A stretch of 60,447 nucleotides of DNA from Pseudomonadota bacterium (GTDB taxonomy: Bacteria > Desulfobacterota > Desulfobulbia > Desulfobulbales > Desulfocapsaceae). Made by a program: the position numbers and the translations under genes. The stretch is from NCBI GenBank assembly GCA_018820855.1, contig JAHJNL010000056.1:1-60447 (forward strand). Direction: 5' to 3'. The notes beneath the pieces were generated by a model. That model was given only the letters and a program-made list of their open reading frames with translations. It had not been told where the DNA came from and ran no database searches. This document shows, in pieces, positions 1-8,964 of this stretch (positions within the stretch are counted from its first letter, which is position 1; each line of letters opens with the position of its first letter).

Positions 1-129
1 GAAGTTAGAAAAGAAGCAAGTGCGTGGCAGGAACATAGAAACAATAAAAATGCTAAAGTGAATTGGCATTTTACTACTGAGAATGCTCGGATAAAATTAC
101 TGCGTCTTTATCCGACACATGAGAGTTGA
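1..129 (+). mobile_element. 3' end of an IS630-family transposase (cut by window edge)
   Basis: The frame is open from base 1 and stops at 127-129. Its 42 residues carry a short basic helix (EASAWQEHRNN) followed by VNWHFTTENARIKL and RLYP, the usual C-terminal ending of IS630/Tc1-like DDE transposases. The catalytic domain lies outside the window. The right end of the element should fall shortly after the stop; TA dinucleotides near 140 would fit the TA target preference of the family, but the left end cannot be seen, so the terminal repeat is not proven. Confidence 0.75.
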
Positions 130-479
130 CGAGACACTAGTAGTTCCTTCATGATTATGGGAACCTAGCAGATATTGTGATTGTTTAAAGCCCAGGAGAG
201 AGGCGACATGGTAGTAGTGGTGTGCTTTGCCAATATCAGGCTTGATAGTTCCGCGCCCTTCTAAAAAAATACCGCCAATGTTATGCCATGCGGCAGGACT
301 GCCCTGTTTTGCAGTTTGCCTGTAACTAATAAAGTGCTTTCTTACCATCCCTTCGTTATAGGCGACCAGGCCATTATTCACCAGTTCAATAATGTTTGCG
401 CCTTGTTGGCGGCAGGATGTGCTGCAAATAAGAGCAGGGATATAGAAAGCAGCAGGTGTCGCAGGGTATGTAGAAACAT
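97..479 (-). pseudogene. broken Sel1-repeat secreted protein
   Basis: An ATG at 479 with a good Shine-Dalgarno (GAGG, 5 nt upstream) starts a signal peptide with a Leu-rich core (LRHLLLSISLLLFAAHPA), but that frame stops at 378-380. The other frame, readable from about 395 downward, encodes a clear Sel1-type repeat (AAWHNIGGIFLEGRG then ARs replaced by KAHHYYHVASLLGFKQSQYLLG in two parts). A single-base frameshift near 385-400 would join the two. Only one repeat remains, and the last residues run into the neighbouring IS630 element, so the gene looks both frameshifted and truncated by insertion. Sel1 repeats are protein-interaction solenoids; the original role is unknown. A GTG at 381 could in theory start a separate 94-residue protein. 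Confidence 0.55.
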
Positions 480-747
480 GGTTGCCTCATCTATTTGTTT
501 ATCTGATCGTATTTTACGAAATAACTGTTTGCCGGTCAACTTAAATACTAATTCTGCTGGATTGAATCTGGTATGAATCTGATCAATGTTACCTGGCATA
601 ATAAACTCGTGCCCGGACACTACATGTGTATATTTAAAAATTTATCATTTTAGGATGCCATACATTTTATGGTATCTAAGGCATATGATGGTTTTAAAAA
701 AAGATCAGCTAACTTGAAATTTCAGGTGTGAGTTTCGGAGAAGAAAA

Positions 748-1164
748 ATGAAAAGCTATAGAAAGGAATTATGGTTTGAAGTGCCATCCAGGCGAGGGTT
801 TGTGAACATTACCCCGACCGTTGAAGACTGTTTGCGGGAGAGTGGCATTCGGGAGGGGTTAGTTCTTGTTAATGCCATGCATATTACCGCTTCTGTGTTT
901 ATCAATGACGATGAAGCCGGGCTCCATCATGATTATGATGTCTGGCTGGAAAAACTGGCGCCGCATGCCCCGGTTGAGCAGTATCGCCATAACGGTTATG
1001 AGGACAACGCAGATGCCCATATGAAGCGACAGATCATGGGCAGAGAGGTGGTAGTGGCAATAACCGGGGGAAAACTGGATTTCGGTACCTGGGAACAGAT
1101 ATTTTACGGGGAATTTGACGGACGAAGAAAGAAGAGGGTGCTGGTAAAAATTGTCGGAGAATGA
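748..1164 (+). CDS. YjbQ/UPF0047 family protein
   Basis: This 138-residue protein matches the YjbQ/UPF0047 family in length and pattern: an N-terminal strand region ([18 protein letters not shown]), the central segment [18 protein letters not shown] with its conserved His, the block [18 protein letters not shown], and the C-terminal [13 protein letters not shown]. The family is annotated as a secondary thiamine-phosphate synthase because the E. coli member complements a thiE defect, but the physiological reaction is unsettled. A GGAGAAG Shine-Dalgarno sits 6-7 nt before the ATG. It is monocistronic and convergent with lpxC. The function is known at family level only. Confidence 0.9.
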   Translation: MKSYRKELWFEVPSRRGFVNITPTVEDCLRESGIREGLVLVNAMHITASVFINDDEAGLHHDYDVWLEKLAPHAPVEQYRHNGYEDNADAHMKRQIMGREVVVAITGGKLDFGTWEQIFYGEFDGRRKKRVLVKIVGE

Positions 1165-1346
1165 TCAGGGGCCTAATGCTGTGATAATTGGCTCTGTTTT
1201 AATATTTTTTTATGCAGGAAGCTTGACCGGATATTCTGTGCCTGTGTCGTTTTCCTACCCGCTAGAGATGATCTGTGCGGGTGGGAAAAACTGACAGGGG
1301 CGAGAATGTGGGGTGAGGCGGGGATCGGTGGGCGTCTTTCTTGCGC

Positions 1347-2351
1347 TCAGCAAGAGGCCTGGGCAACCCTGTTAGGTGTAGTAATGGCAGGGCTGGTGAA
1401 AAAGGGAATAAGTCGATCGCCTACGGCCTTTGTTGAAGATGCTACTTGTTGAAAAACGGAATGTCCTCCGTTTCTTTTCATCTCAATAATTTCCCAGCAG
1501 TCTGATGCCTGGGCAAGGGCTTTCATGAAACCCAGGTGCTGGGTGTGTCCCGAACGGCTGGCAATGACATGGCCGAGAATGGGGCAGCCAATCAGGGCCA
1601 GGTCTCCGATAAGATCAAGGACCTTGTGGCGAATAAATTCATCACTAAAACGGAGTCCACCTTCATTGAGGATACTGTTCCTGTCCCAGTGAATGGCAAT
1701 CACATTGTCCAGGGTTCCTCCCAGAGCAAGGCCGTTGGCCCAGAGTTCCTCGACCTGCTCAACATAGCCAAATGTTCTGGCCTGCGCAATTTCTTCAAGG
1801 AAATTTTTAGAACTGAGATCAAGGGTATAGGACTGTTTTTTTATTAATGTGTCGTCAAAGTGGATTTTGCCGCTGATCTTGAATCCTTCGTAAGGGGTTA
1901 TTTTGATCTCGGATTCTCCGGATTTGAAGACAATCTCTTTGGTTATACGCAGGACTTTACGCATGGCATTCTGTTTTTTCAGGCCAGCACGTTTCAGTAA
2001 CAGCATAAAAGGACCGGCGCTGCCATCCATGATCGGTACCTCTGCGGCATCAATTTCGATGTCTGCATTATCAACACCATAGCTTTGCAGCGCTGCCATG
2101 AGATGTTCTGTGGTTGAGACCAGCATTCCTTCCACGCCGATGGTGGTGGCAAGCCTGGTGTCTACGACATTGTCCATATGGGCAGGAATAAAACCCTTGC
2201 CAATTATGTCAGTGCGGAAAAACCGGATTCCGGAATTTTCTGAAGCCGGTTTGATAGTCAGGTTTACGGTATTGCCTGAGTGTAAACCAACCCCACAGCA
2301 GCTGACTGTTTTTTTGAGTGTATATTGATGAGGATCAAGAGAGTGTGCCAT
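1347..2351 (-). CDS. lpxC: UDP-3-O-acyl-N-acetylglucosamine deacetylase LpxC
   Basis: LpxC is the cytosolic Zn-dependent deacetylase that commits UDP-3-O-acyl-GlcNAc to lipid A synthesis. At 334 residues it is slightly longer than the usual ~305. Family residues are visible: TEH at 81-83 (Zn ligand His83, general base Glu82), the block DAAEVPIMDGSAGPF near 101-115, HKVLDLIGD with Zn ligands His242 and Asp246, and SGH with catalytic His269. The start matches the family N-terminus (YTLKKTVSCCGVGLHSG near 10-26). A 323-bp gap separates it from lpxK upstream on the same strand, so it probably has its own promoter. It confirms a Gram-negative outer membrane. Confidence 0.97.
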   Translation of the reverse strand: MAHSLDPHQYTLKKTVSCCGVGLHSGNTVNLTIKPASENSGIRFFRTDIIGKGFIPAHMDNVVDTRLATTIGVEGMLVSTTEHLMAALQSYGVDNADIEIDAAEVPIMDGSAGPFMLLLKRAGLKKQNAMRKVLRITKEIVFKSGESEIKITPYEGFKISGKIHFDDTLIKKQSYTLDLSSKNFLEEIAQARTFGYVEQVEELWANGLALGGTLDNVIAIHWDRNSILNEGGLRFSDEFIRHKVLDLIGDLALIGCPILGHVIASRSGHTQHLGFMKALAQASDCWEIIEMKRNGGHSVFQQVASSTKAVGDRLIPFFTSPAITTPNRVAQASC

Positions 2352-2674
2352 TGTAGGTCCTTATATAGATAAATGAAACATATGTATTTGAAATCTATAT
2401 ATGCAAAAAATATGCCACCGTAAAAATTGGAGCGCTGGAGGGTTTTTTGTATTGATAAATAACGTTTAATCAGGAGGTTGTGTGGATGTGGCGTCTTTTC
2501 TGTTTTATCCCATAATTGTGGGGAGAATGACACAGCTGCGGGAAAAGTGACATGATTTCAGTGGGTATGGATATTGTCTGTTCTCTCTGTTAACGCTCTT
2601 CAGGAATGGTTTCAGACCGTCATTTGGATTTTCAGTCTTTTCTTTACATCCACCAAATGGAGGTCGGTGTTTAG
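2352..2674. other. intergenic stretch, no gene seen
   Basis: This 323-bp gap between lpxC and lpxK holds no convincing reading frame. It is AT-rich next to lpxC, which fits an lpxC promoter on the minus strand, but I could not single out -35/-10 boxes with confidence. No strong hairpin is apparent. Confidence 0.4.
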
Positions 2675-3757
2675 TTAGTTGTCTTCACAGCAGACAGTAT
2701 AGCGGGAACAGAATTTTTCCACTTCGCCATTGATGAATTCCACAAAAGACGGATCAGGATGGACGTCCATTTTGAGAGCAAAGCAGGGGAGCTGGAAGGA
2801 ATTGCTCTGAAGTTTGATCAGGTCTTTTTCCGTTGTGATCAGGGCTGAAGCACCGCATCGTTCAGCCTGTTTATTGATTTTTTTGAGCAGACCCTGAGAG
2901 TAGGCCTGGTGATCTTTAAGGGCCATGAATCCGGAAAGGGATATGCCGTTTTCTTCCAGGCTATTGCGGAAGAGTTCAGGTTGGGCAATACCGCTGAAGC
3001 CATAAAGAGGTGTTGGCAGGCTGGACAGGTTGTGGAGTTCATCACTTCCTGCTTGGTTTGCCCCAACTGGCTGATACGTAGACAGGAAAACAGGTTTCTG
3101 CGGAAACCGTTGCTGCAGGAGTTCGCGGAATTGAGTGCAGCGGTCCCTGTTTGCATCTGTGATTCCGGTAAGCATAAAGCCATGGCAGCGCTTCAGGGCA
3201 GAAACCGGTTCTCTGAGATCGCCTCCGGGGAATACCCGACTGTTGCCGGCAAGCTTTGCCCCACTGAAGAGGACCAAGTCCAGATCGCGCTGCACCGAAA
3301 GGTGCTGGAATCCGTCATCAAGAAGAAGGATATTGCAGCCCAGCTTGTCGATGGCATGGCGGCAGGGGAGAATTTTCACAATACCGGTAAGAACCGGCAC
3401 CCCTGGAAGGCTTTTGGCTAGAAAACAGGGCTCATCGCCGGCTGCAGAGGCATCGAGGAAAATAGTTTTGCCATCAGAGACCACGTTGACCTTGTTTCCG
3501 GCAGCCCCTCCATAACCGCGGGAGATGATCGCCGGTCTGAGTCCTTTTTTCAGGAGCAAAGAGGCGAGATAGGCAACTACAGGTGTTTTGCCTGTGCCGC
3601 CCATGGTTAGATTACCGACAGAAATTATTGGAACAGGAAGTTGGTAACGATGTTTGAGTCCCTTGAGGTATAACGTTTCCCTGGCTTTCATGACAGCACT
3701 GTATAGAGGACTGAAAGGGCGGCCGAGGAAAAAGAGATTTGAAAAATTATCTGCCAT
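2675..3757 (-). CDS. lpxK: tetraacyldisaccharide 4'-kinase LpxK
   Basis: LpxK is the inner-membrane-associated kinase that phosphorylates the 4' position of the lipid A disaccharide using ATP. The 360-residue protein has an N-terminal hydrophobic/amphipathic region, then the Walker A loop TMGGTGKTP (51-59), the family motif SRGYGG (80-85) and DDGFQH (148-153), all typical of LpxK. Its length is near the family norm. It is divergent from the liv transporter, with 200 bp between them. lpxC, lpxK and lpxB lie within 10 kb of each other, so this is a dispersed lipid A locus. Confidence 0.96.
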   Translation of the reverse strand: MADNFSNLFFLGRPFSPLYSAVMKARETLYLKGLKHRYQLPVPIISVGNLTMGGTGKTPVVAYLASLLLKKGLRPAIISRGYGGAAGNKVNVVSDGKTIFLDASAAGDEPCFLAKSLPGVPVLTGIVKILPCRHAIDKLGCNILLLDDGFQHLSVQRDLDLVLFSGAKLAGNSRVFPGGDLREPVSALKRCHGFMLTGITDANRDRCTQFRELLQQRFPQKPVFLSTYQPVGANQAGSDELHNLSSLPTPLYGFSGIAQPELFRNSLEENGISLSGFMALKDHQAYSQGLLKKINKQAERCGASALITTEKDLIKLQSNSFQLPCFALKMDVHPDPSFVEFINGEVEKFCSRYTVCCEDN

Positions 3758-3981
3758 ATGTCAGTAAGGTAATTATTGTGATACAGTCTTTTAAGGGGTA
3801 GAAAGTGAGGAGAAAAAACGTGACTTTTTAATTATTGTTATTATTCTCGTCTTCCTTTTGACTAAATAGTCGGATCAGGATACTATCATTTGCAAAGAGT
3901 TTCAGCCCTATTCTGTTTTAAGGTCTTCTTTTTTGAAACAGTGAGGGTAAAAATATAATTTCTTATTAACTGGAGATGACA

Positions 3982-5115
3982 ATGCAATCAGGATTAAAGA
4001 AGAAATTGTTTGTTGCAGCCGTTGCCTTAGGATTTGCCATGGCTGTACCGGGTGCTGTTGTTGCAGGAGATACCATTAAACTCGGTGTGGCCGGAGCCCA
4101 GAGTGGCGACCTTGCATCTTATGGCTTGCCCACGGTTAAGGCCGCTGAACTGGTAGTTGCTCAGTATAATGCCAAAGGCGGAATCAATGGCAAGAAAGTA
4201 GAGCTGCTGGTTGAGGACGATATCTGTAAACCCGAAGTAGCCACCAATAGTGCAACCCTTCTGGTGACAAAGGGTGTAGACGTAGTCCTAGGTCATATCT
4301 GTTCCGGAGCCACCAAGGCTGCACTTCCTATTTACAAGGAGGCTGGAATTGTTGTTATGTCTCCATCTGCTACCAATCCTGACCTGACCCAGTCCGGAGA
4401 TTATCCCAACTTTTTCCGAACCATCGCTTCTGATGATGCCCAGGCCAAGACCGAAGTTGACTTCGCGATTGGTACCATTGGTGCCAAGAAGATTGCCGTT
4501 ATTCACGATAAGGGGGATTATGGGAAAGGTCTTGCCGAATTCGCCAAGGTCTTTGTCGAGAAATCGGGGAAAGCTGAGGTTGTCCTTTTTGAAGGTGTAA
4601 CCCCAGGTGCTGTTGACTACACCGCCATTGTCCAGAAGATTAAACGCTCCGGTGCTGATGCGGTTATCTTTGGCGGCTATCATCCAGAGGCCTCTAAGAT
4701 TGTCTCCATGATGAAGAAAAAACGTATGGACATCGTATTTATCTCCGATGATGGTGTGAAAGACGATACCTTTATCAAGGTTGCCGGCGAAAATGCTGAA
4801 GGTGTTTATGCTTCCGGTCCTCAGGATAACTCTAAAAATCCACTTTCCGCCGCATCTATTGAGGCTCATAAGGCGGCTTACAATGCTGATCCTGGTGCTT
4901 TTTATGAGAATGCCTACTCTGCAGCTCTTGCCCTTTTGAATGCCATTGAAAAAGCTGGCTCCACCGACATGGCAGCCGTGGTGAAGGCTCTGCAGACCGA
5001 GAAGGTTGATACACCAGTGGGAACCATTTATTTTGATGAACGGGGTGATGCAGTTGGTGTTGGCTTTGCCATGTATCAGGTGCAGAATGGTCAGTACGTT
5101 GAAGTAAAGAAGTAA
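3982..5115 (+). CDS. livK: branched-chain amino-acid ABC transporter, periplasmic binding protein
   Basis: This is the periplasmic substrate-binding subunit (type I fold) of a HAAT/Liv transporter. I start it at the second ATG (3982), which has GGAG 6 nt upstream; the ATG at 3976 is too close to that site. A Sec signal peptide (KKKLFVAAVALGFAMAVPGAVVAG) precedes the mature start DTIKLGVAGAQSGDLASYG. Later segments such as LLVEDDICKPEVATNSATLL and MSPSATNPDLT are typical of Leu/Ile/Val-binding proteins. The substrate could equally be another amino acid or an amide. A strong hairpin terminator follows, so this gene is probably expressed above the downstream membrane and ATPase genes. Confidence 0.92.
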   Translation: MQSGLKKKLFVAAVALGFAMAVPGAVVAGDTIKLGVAGAQSGDLASYGLPTVKAAELVVAQYNAKGGINGKKVELLVEDDICKPEVATNSATLLVTKGVDVVLGHICSGATKAALPIYKEAGIVVMSPSATNPDLTQSGDYPNFFRTIASDDAQAKTEVDFAIGTIGAKKIAVIHDKGDYGKGLAEFAKVFVEKSGKAEVVLFEGVTPGAVDYTAIVQKIKRSGADAVIFGGYHPEASKIVSMMKKKRMDIVFISDDGVKDDTFIKVAGENAEGVYASGPQDNSKNPLSAASIEAHKAAYNADPGAFYENAYSAALALLNAIEKAGSTDMAAVVKALQTEKVDTPVGTIYFDERGDAVGVGFAMYQVQNGQYVEVKK

Positions 5116-5140
5116 GACAATTTTTTATGTTCGGTTCATG

Positions 5141-5178
5141 CCTGAAACAGAGAAATACCTCTGTTTCAGGCAATTTTT
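5141..5178 (+). terminator. intrinsic terminator after livK
   Basis: A perfect 12-bp stem (5141-5152 with 5159-5170, loop of 6) is followed by a run of seven T. It sits between the binding-protein gene and livHMGF, so it should act as a partial terminator that raises the ratio of binding protein to permease. Confidence 0.85.
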
Positions 5179-5228
5179 TTGATAGATGCAGCCGTTAATT
5201 TATGGTTTCTTCCTGCCTGGGAGTCTTG

Positions 5229-5261
5229 CAGGTAGGCGTATGCTTCGGGCCCGCCTACCTG
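5229..5261. repeat. 10-bp inverted repeat in the livK-livH gap
   Basis: CAGGTAGGCG (5229-5238) pairs exactly with CGCCTACCTG (5252-5261) around a 13-nt loop. There is no T-run, so it is not a classic terminator. It lies 38 bp before livH and could be an mRNA-stabilising or processing hairpin, or a protein-binding site. Confidence 0.6.
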
Positions 5262-5298
5262 ATGTTGAACGCAAATCCTTATAAATCAATCGACTCAT

Positions 5299-6201
5299 AT
5301 GGATTATTTTATTGAACTTTTTTTTGGTGGATTGACAAGGGGTTCCATTTATGCCCTGATAGCCCTTGGCTATACCATGGTCTACGGTATCATCGGGCTG
5401 ATCAACTTTGCTCATGGTGAGATCTATATGATTGGGGCCTTTACCTCTTTCATTGTGGCTACAGTGCTTTCTATCTATGGCTTTCCTCTGTTAGCCATTG
5501 TTGTGATTGCAGCTCTTGCCGCTGCTGTCTGGTCCAGTGCCTACGGCGTAACTATTGAAAAAATCGCCTACCGGCCCCTGCGTCATGCACCGAGATTGTC
5601 ACCACTGATCAGTGCCATCGGTATGTCTATTTTCCTGCAGAATTATGTACTGCTGGCCCAGACTTCCGATTTTCTGCCTTTTCCTGCCCTGATTCCTGAA
5701 TTTGCTTTTATGGAACCCGTGGCCCATATCGTCGGGTCTTCCGATATGGTCATCCTGGTCACCACTGCCTTGGTTATGCTCGCTCTTACCCTGCTGATCA
5801 AGTTTACCCGGATCGGTAAGGCCATGCGTGCCACTGCCCAGGATCGTACCATGGCCATGCTGGTTGGAATTAATGTGGATCGAGTCATTTCAGCGACCTT
5901 TGTCATCGGATCTGCTCTTGCTGCCATTGGTGGGATGCTCATTGCTTCCCATATCGGACAAATTAATTTTTATATCGGTTTTATTGCCGGGATCAAGGCC
6001 TTTACTGCCGCAGTTCTGGGTGGGATCGGTTCAATTCCCGGAGCCGTGTTGGGCAGCCTTGTGCTTGGCTTGACAGAGAGTTTCGCCACTGGCTACGTCT
6101 CTTCTGATTATGAAGACGTTTTTGCCTTTTCTCTTCTGGTCCTGATTCTTATTTTCAAACCCTCCGGTCTTCTTGGGAAGGCTGAAACCAAGAAAGTATA
6201 A
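5299..6201 (+). CDS. livH: branched-chain amino-acid ABC transporter permease LivH
   Basis: This is a 300-residue inner-membrane permease. The N-terminus GGLTRGSIYALIALGYTMVYGIIGLINFAHGEIYM is the LivH hallmark, here cited as consecutive segments GGLTRGSIYALIALGYT and GLINFAHGE. About eight hydrophobic helices follow, with the EAA-like cytoplasmic loop (IGKAMRATAQDRTMAMLVGI) that contacts the ATPases. It is the first gene after the livK terminator and is followed 12 bp later by livM. No strong Shine-Dalgarno is visible before the ATG. Confidence 0.95.
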   Translation: MDYFIELFFGGLTRGSIYALIALGYTMVYGIIGLINFAHGEIYMIGAFTSFIVATVLSIYGFPLLAIVVIAALAAAVWSSAYGVTIEKIAYRPLRHAPRLSPLISAIGMSIFLQNYVLLAQTSDFLPFPALIPEFAFMEPVAHIVGSSDMVILVTTALVMLALTLLIKFTRIGKAMRATAQDRTMAMLVGINVDRVISATFVIGSALAAIGGMLIASHIGQINFYIGFIAGIKAFTAAVLGGIGSIPGAVLGSLVLGLTESFATGYVSSDYEDVFAFSLLVLILIFKPSGLLGKAETKKV

Positions 6202-6213
6202 GCGGATATCAGT

Positions 6214-7437
6214 ATGTTTCCTGTAAATGAATTGAAACGATCTCTTCTGGTCTCAATCTGGTTTGCCTTTCTCACTTTCCCCATCATGGTGATCAAGGTT
6301 GATCCCATAGAACGGATTGTAACCTGGCGCTGGGACAACATGTTTTTTGTTGCTATCGGTAGCTTTGTTCTTTCCATCCTGGTCAAGGTCTATTTTGTGC
6401 GCAAGGAACGTCGTGCCGGGAGTAAAAAGGCACAGACAGCACTCACAGAACCTTTTGTCCATCGCATCCTGCGCGAGCCGAGGTTCCTTTATCCGCTGTG
6501 TCTTGCCTGCCTGGCCTTTGCTATCCTCTTTCCCCACCTCTTTTCTGCTTATCAGACCAACATCATGACCACCGCTCTGATGTATGTGGTCCTGGGTTTG
6601 GGGCTGAATATTGTGGTTGGGGTGGCCGGTCTGTTGGATCTCGGATATGTGGCCTTTTACGCTGTCGGGGCCTATAGCTATGCCCTCCTGAATATGCATT
6701 TCGGCTTGGGTTTCTGGATAGTCCTGCCGATTGGTGGTCTCCTGGCCGCCTTTGTCGGGGTGCTTCTCGGTTTTCCTGTGTTGCGTCTTCGTGGTGACTA
6801 TCTGGCCATCGTTACCCTGGGGTTTGGCGAAATTATCAGGTTGATTCTGGAGAACTGGAATGATTTTTCCCAAGGGCCAAGTGGTATTGCCAACATTTCC
6901 AGGCCCGGTCTTTTCGGTATTGATTTGTCCTTTTCGGCCTCAATCAATTATATCTATTACCTGGTGGTCGGCTTGGTGATCTTCACCATCTTTGTGGTCA
7001 ATCGGCTGCAGAGTTCTCGCCTTGGCAGGGCCTGGCTTGCTCTGCGTGAGGACGAGATCGCCTGTCAGGCTATGGGCATAGACAAGACCAGGACTAAACT
7101 CATTGCCTTCAGCCTCGGTGCTTTCTGGGCCGGACTGGTGGGCGTCATCTTTGCTGCCAAAACCACTTTTGTTAATCCTGCAAGTTTCACCTTCCTGGAA
7201 TCGGCCATCATTCTTTCCATTGTGGTGCTTGGCGGCATGGGATCTATTGTCGGGGTTATCTTGGGAGCCTTGACCCTTATCCTTCTTCCTGAATACCTGC
7301 GTGCCCTCGCTGAATATCGGATGCTGGCTTTTGGAGGTATCCTGGTTGTCATGATGATATTTAAGCCCGAAGGCCTTATTTCCAACGTCCGGCGGAGTTA
7401 TCAATTTAAAAAACTGCCATCTTCAGAAAGTGAATGA
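6214..7437 (+). CDS. livM: branched-chain amino-acid ABC transporter permease LivM
   Basis: This is the second permease (407 residues). The first ~110 residues are an extension with two hydrophobic segments and a basic linker (RKERRAGSKKAQ), as in many LivM proteins. The conserved core follows with GLGLNIVVGVAGLLDLGYVAF, split here as GLGLNIVVG and GLLDLGYVAF, and the ATPase-coupling loop SRLGRAWLALREDEIACQ. It acts with LivH as a heterodimeric pore. livG starts only 3 bp after its stop, so the two are translationally close. Confidence 0.95.
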   Translation: MFPVNELKRSLLVSIWFAFLTFPIMVIKVDPIERIVTWRWDNMFFVAIGSFVLSILVKVYFVRKERRAGSKKAQTALTEPFVHRILREPRFLYPLCLACLAFAILFPHLFSAYQTNIMTTALMYVVLGLGLNIVVGVAGLLDLGYVAFYAVGAYSYALLNMHFGLGFWIVLPIGGLLAAFVGVLLGFPVLRLRGDYLAIVTLGFGEIIRLILENWNDFSQGPSGIANISRPGLFGIDLSFSASINYIYYLVVGLVIFTIFVVNRLQSSRLGRAWLALREDEIACQAMGIDKTRTKLIAFSLGAFWAGLVGVIFAAKTTFVNPASFTFLESAIILSIVVLGGMGSIVGVILGALTLILLPEYLRALAEYRMLAFGGILVVMMIFKPEGLISNVRRSYQFKKLPSSESE

Positions 7438-7440
7438 CCC

Positions 7441-8232
7441 ATGAGTGAAGCAATACTGAATGTAACTAATCTGACCATGAATTTTGGCGGAATAAGGGCG
7501 CTTGATTCCGTGAATATTGATATTTATCCTGGTGAGATTGTTGCCTTAATCGGTCCTAATGGTGCAGGGAAAACAACGTTTTTTAACTGCCTGACCGGTA
7601 TCTACACACCCAGTTCCGGTGAGATCCGGCTCCGTAATCCGGAGACGGGTAAAGAGACCCGACTCAACGGCATGAAACCGAATAGGATTACGGAAAAAGG
7701 TATGGCCAGGACTTTCCAGAATATTCGATTGTTTGCCAATATGAGTGTCCTTGAGAATGTGATGATCGGTAGACACTGCCGGACTCACTCCCTTATTTTT
7801 GGAGCAATTTTTAGAAATCCTGCAACCCGAAAAGAAGAGCGGGAAATCATCGATACCAGTTATAAGATCCTGAAAAAGGTTAAGTTGCACAAACAGGTCA
7901 ACGAACAGGCCAAAAATCTTTCTTACGGTGCCCAGCGTCGCCTGGAGATAGCACGAGCCCTGGCCACTGAACCCTTTCTTCTTCTCCTCGATGAACCGGC
8001 AGCAGGGATGAATCCCAAGGAAACTGAGGCCCTGGTCAGTCTGATTCGCCTGATTTGCAGCGAAGGGCATTCTATTCTTCTGATTGAACATGATATGAAA
8101 CTTGTCATGAGTCTCTCGGATCGAATTTTTGTCATGGACTACGGGAAAAAGATTGCGCAGGGGACACCGGAAGAGGTACGTTCTAACCCTGCTGTGATCA
8201 AGGCCTATCTCGGGGAGGATGTTGATGCTTGA
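7441..8232 (+). CDS. livG: branched-chain amino-acid ABC transporter ATPase LivG
   Basis: This is a 263-residue cytoplasmic ATPase. It has Walker A GPNGAGKTT (38-46), the LivG-type insertion with RTFQNIRLFANMSVLENVM, the signature LSYGAQRRLEIARAL and Walker B LLLLDEPAAGMNP, followed by the switch His in LIEHDM. The signature starts LSYG rather than LSGG, which is common in LivG. It overlaps livF by a few bases. Confidence 0.96.
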   Translation: MSEAILNVTNLTMNFGGIRALDSVNIDIYPGEIVALIGPNGAGKTTFFNCLTGIYTPSSGEIRLRNPETGKETRLNGMKPNRITEKGMARTFQNIRLFANMSVLENVMIGRHCRTHSLIFGAIFRNPATRKEEREIIDTSYKILKKVKLHKQVNEQAKNLSYGAQRRLEIARALATEPFLLLLDEPAAGMNPKETEALVSLIRLICSEGHSILLIEHDMKLVMSLSDRIFVMDYGKKIAQGTPEEVRSNPAVIKAYLGEDVDA

Positions 8233-8932
8233 GTTACGGAATGTGAATGCAGGCTACGGCAATATCCAGGTTCTGCACCAGATTGACTTGATTATCAACA
8301 GGGGAGAAATAATTACTCTGATTGGTGCCAATGGTGCTGGGAAGAGTACCACCCTGATGGCCATTTCCGGGATCGTTCCTGTTCGTTCCGGAAAGATTCT
8401 CTTTGAAGGAGAGCCGGTGCATAAACTGTCTCCGGATAAGCTGGTCGCCAAGGGGATCTGTCAGGTACCTGAAGGGCGGCATATTTTTTCTCAGCTCACT
8501 GTTCAGGAAAATCTGGATATGGGGTCCTTTCTCCGGACTGACAGGAAGGGTATCAAGGAGGACCTTGACTATGTTTTTTCTCTCTTTCCTATCCTGGCCG
8601 AGCGGCGTCATCAGGATGGTGGTACACTGAGTGGAGGAGAACAGCAGATGCTGGCCATGTCGAGAGCACTCATGGCTCGGCCAAAGTTGCTGCTGTTGGA
8701 TGAACCTTCCATGGGGCTTGCTCCCCTGATCATCAAACAGATTTTTGAAATCGTCAAAAAGATTAACAAAGACAATAATACAACTATTTTCCTGGTTGAG
8801 CAGAACGCCAATCAGGCACTGCATATTGCAGATAGAGGCTATGTCATCGAAAACGGAAAAATTACTATCAGTGACACTGCCAAAAATCTGCTGCAAAACC
8901 AGGATATTCAAAAGGCCTATTTGGGAATCTGA
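8225..8932 (+). CDS. livF: branched-chain amino-acid ABC transporter ATPase LivF
   Basis: This is the second ATPase of the transporter (235 residues from this start). I prefer the ATG at 8225, which has GGGAGG 6 nt upstream, over the one at 8219 that overlaps that site. It has Walker A GANGAGKST (34-42), LivF-type VPEGRHIFSQLTVQENL, signature LSGGEQQMLAMSRALM, and Walker B LLLLDEPSMGLAP. It overlaps the end of livG and closes the livHMGF operon; 32 bp separate it from the next gene on the same strand. Confidence 0.96.
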   Translation: MLELRNVNAGYGNIQVLHQIDLIINRGEIITLIGANGAGKSTTLMAISGIVPVRSGKILFEGEPVHKLSPDKLVAKGICQVPEGRHIFSQLTVQENLDMGSFLRTDRKGIKEDLDYVFSLFPILAERRHQDGGTLSGGEQQMLAMSRALMARPKLLLLDEPSMGLAPLIIKQIFEIVKKINKDNNTTIFLVEQNANQALHIADRGYVIENGKITISDTAKNLLQNQDIQKAYLGI

Positions 8933-8964
8933 TTTCTCGTAAGGTCATTAAAGGACATAATATT

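Noticed and set aside
2264-2533. 89-residue minus frame overlapping the lpxC start
   Set aside because: It is in another frame of lpxC and its leader, without a convincing ribosome site or pattern.
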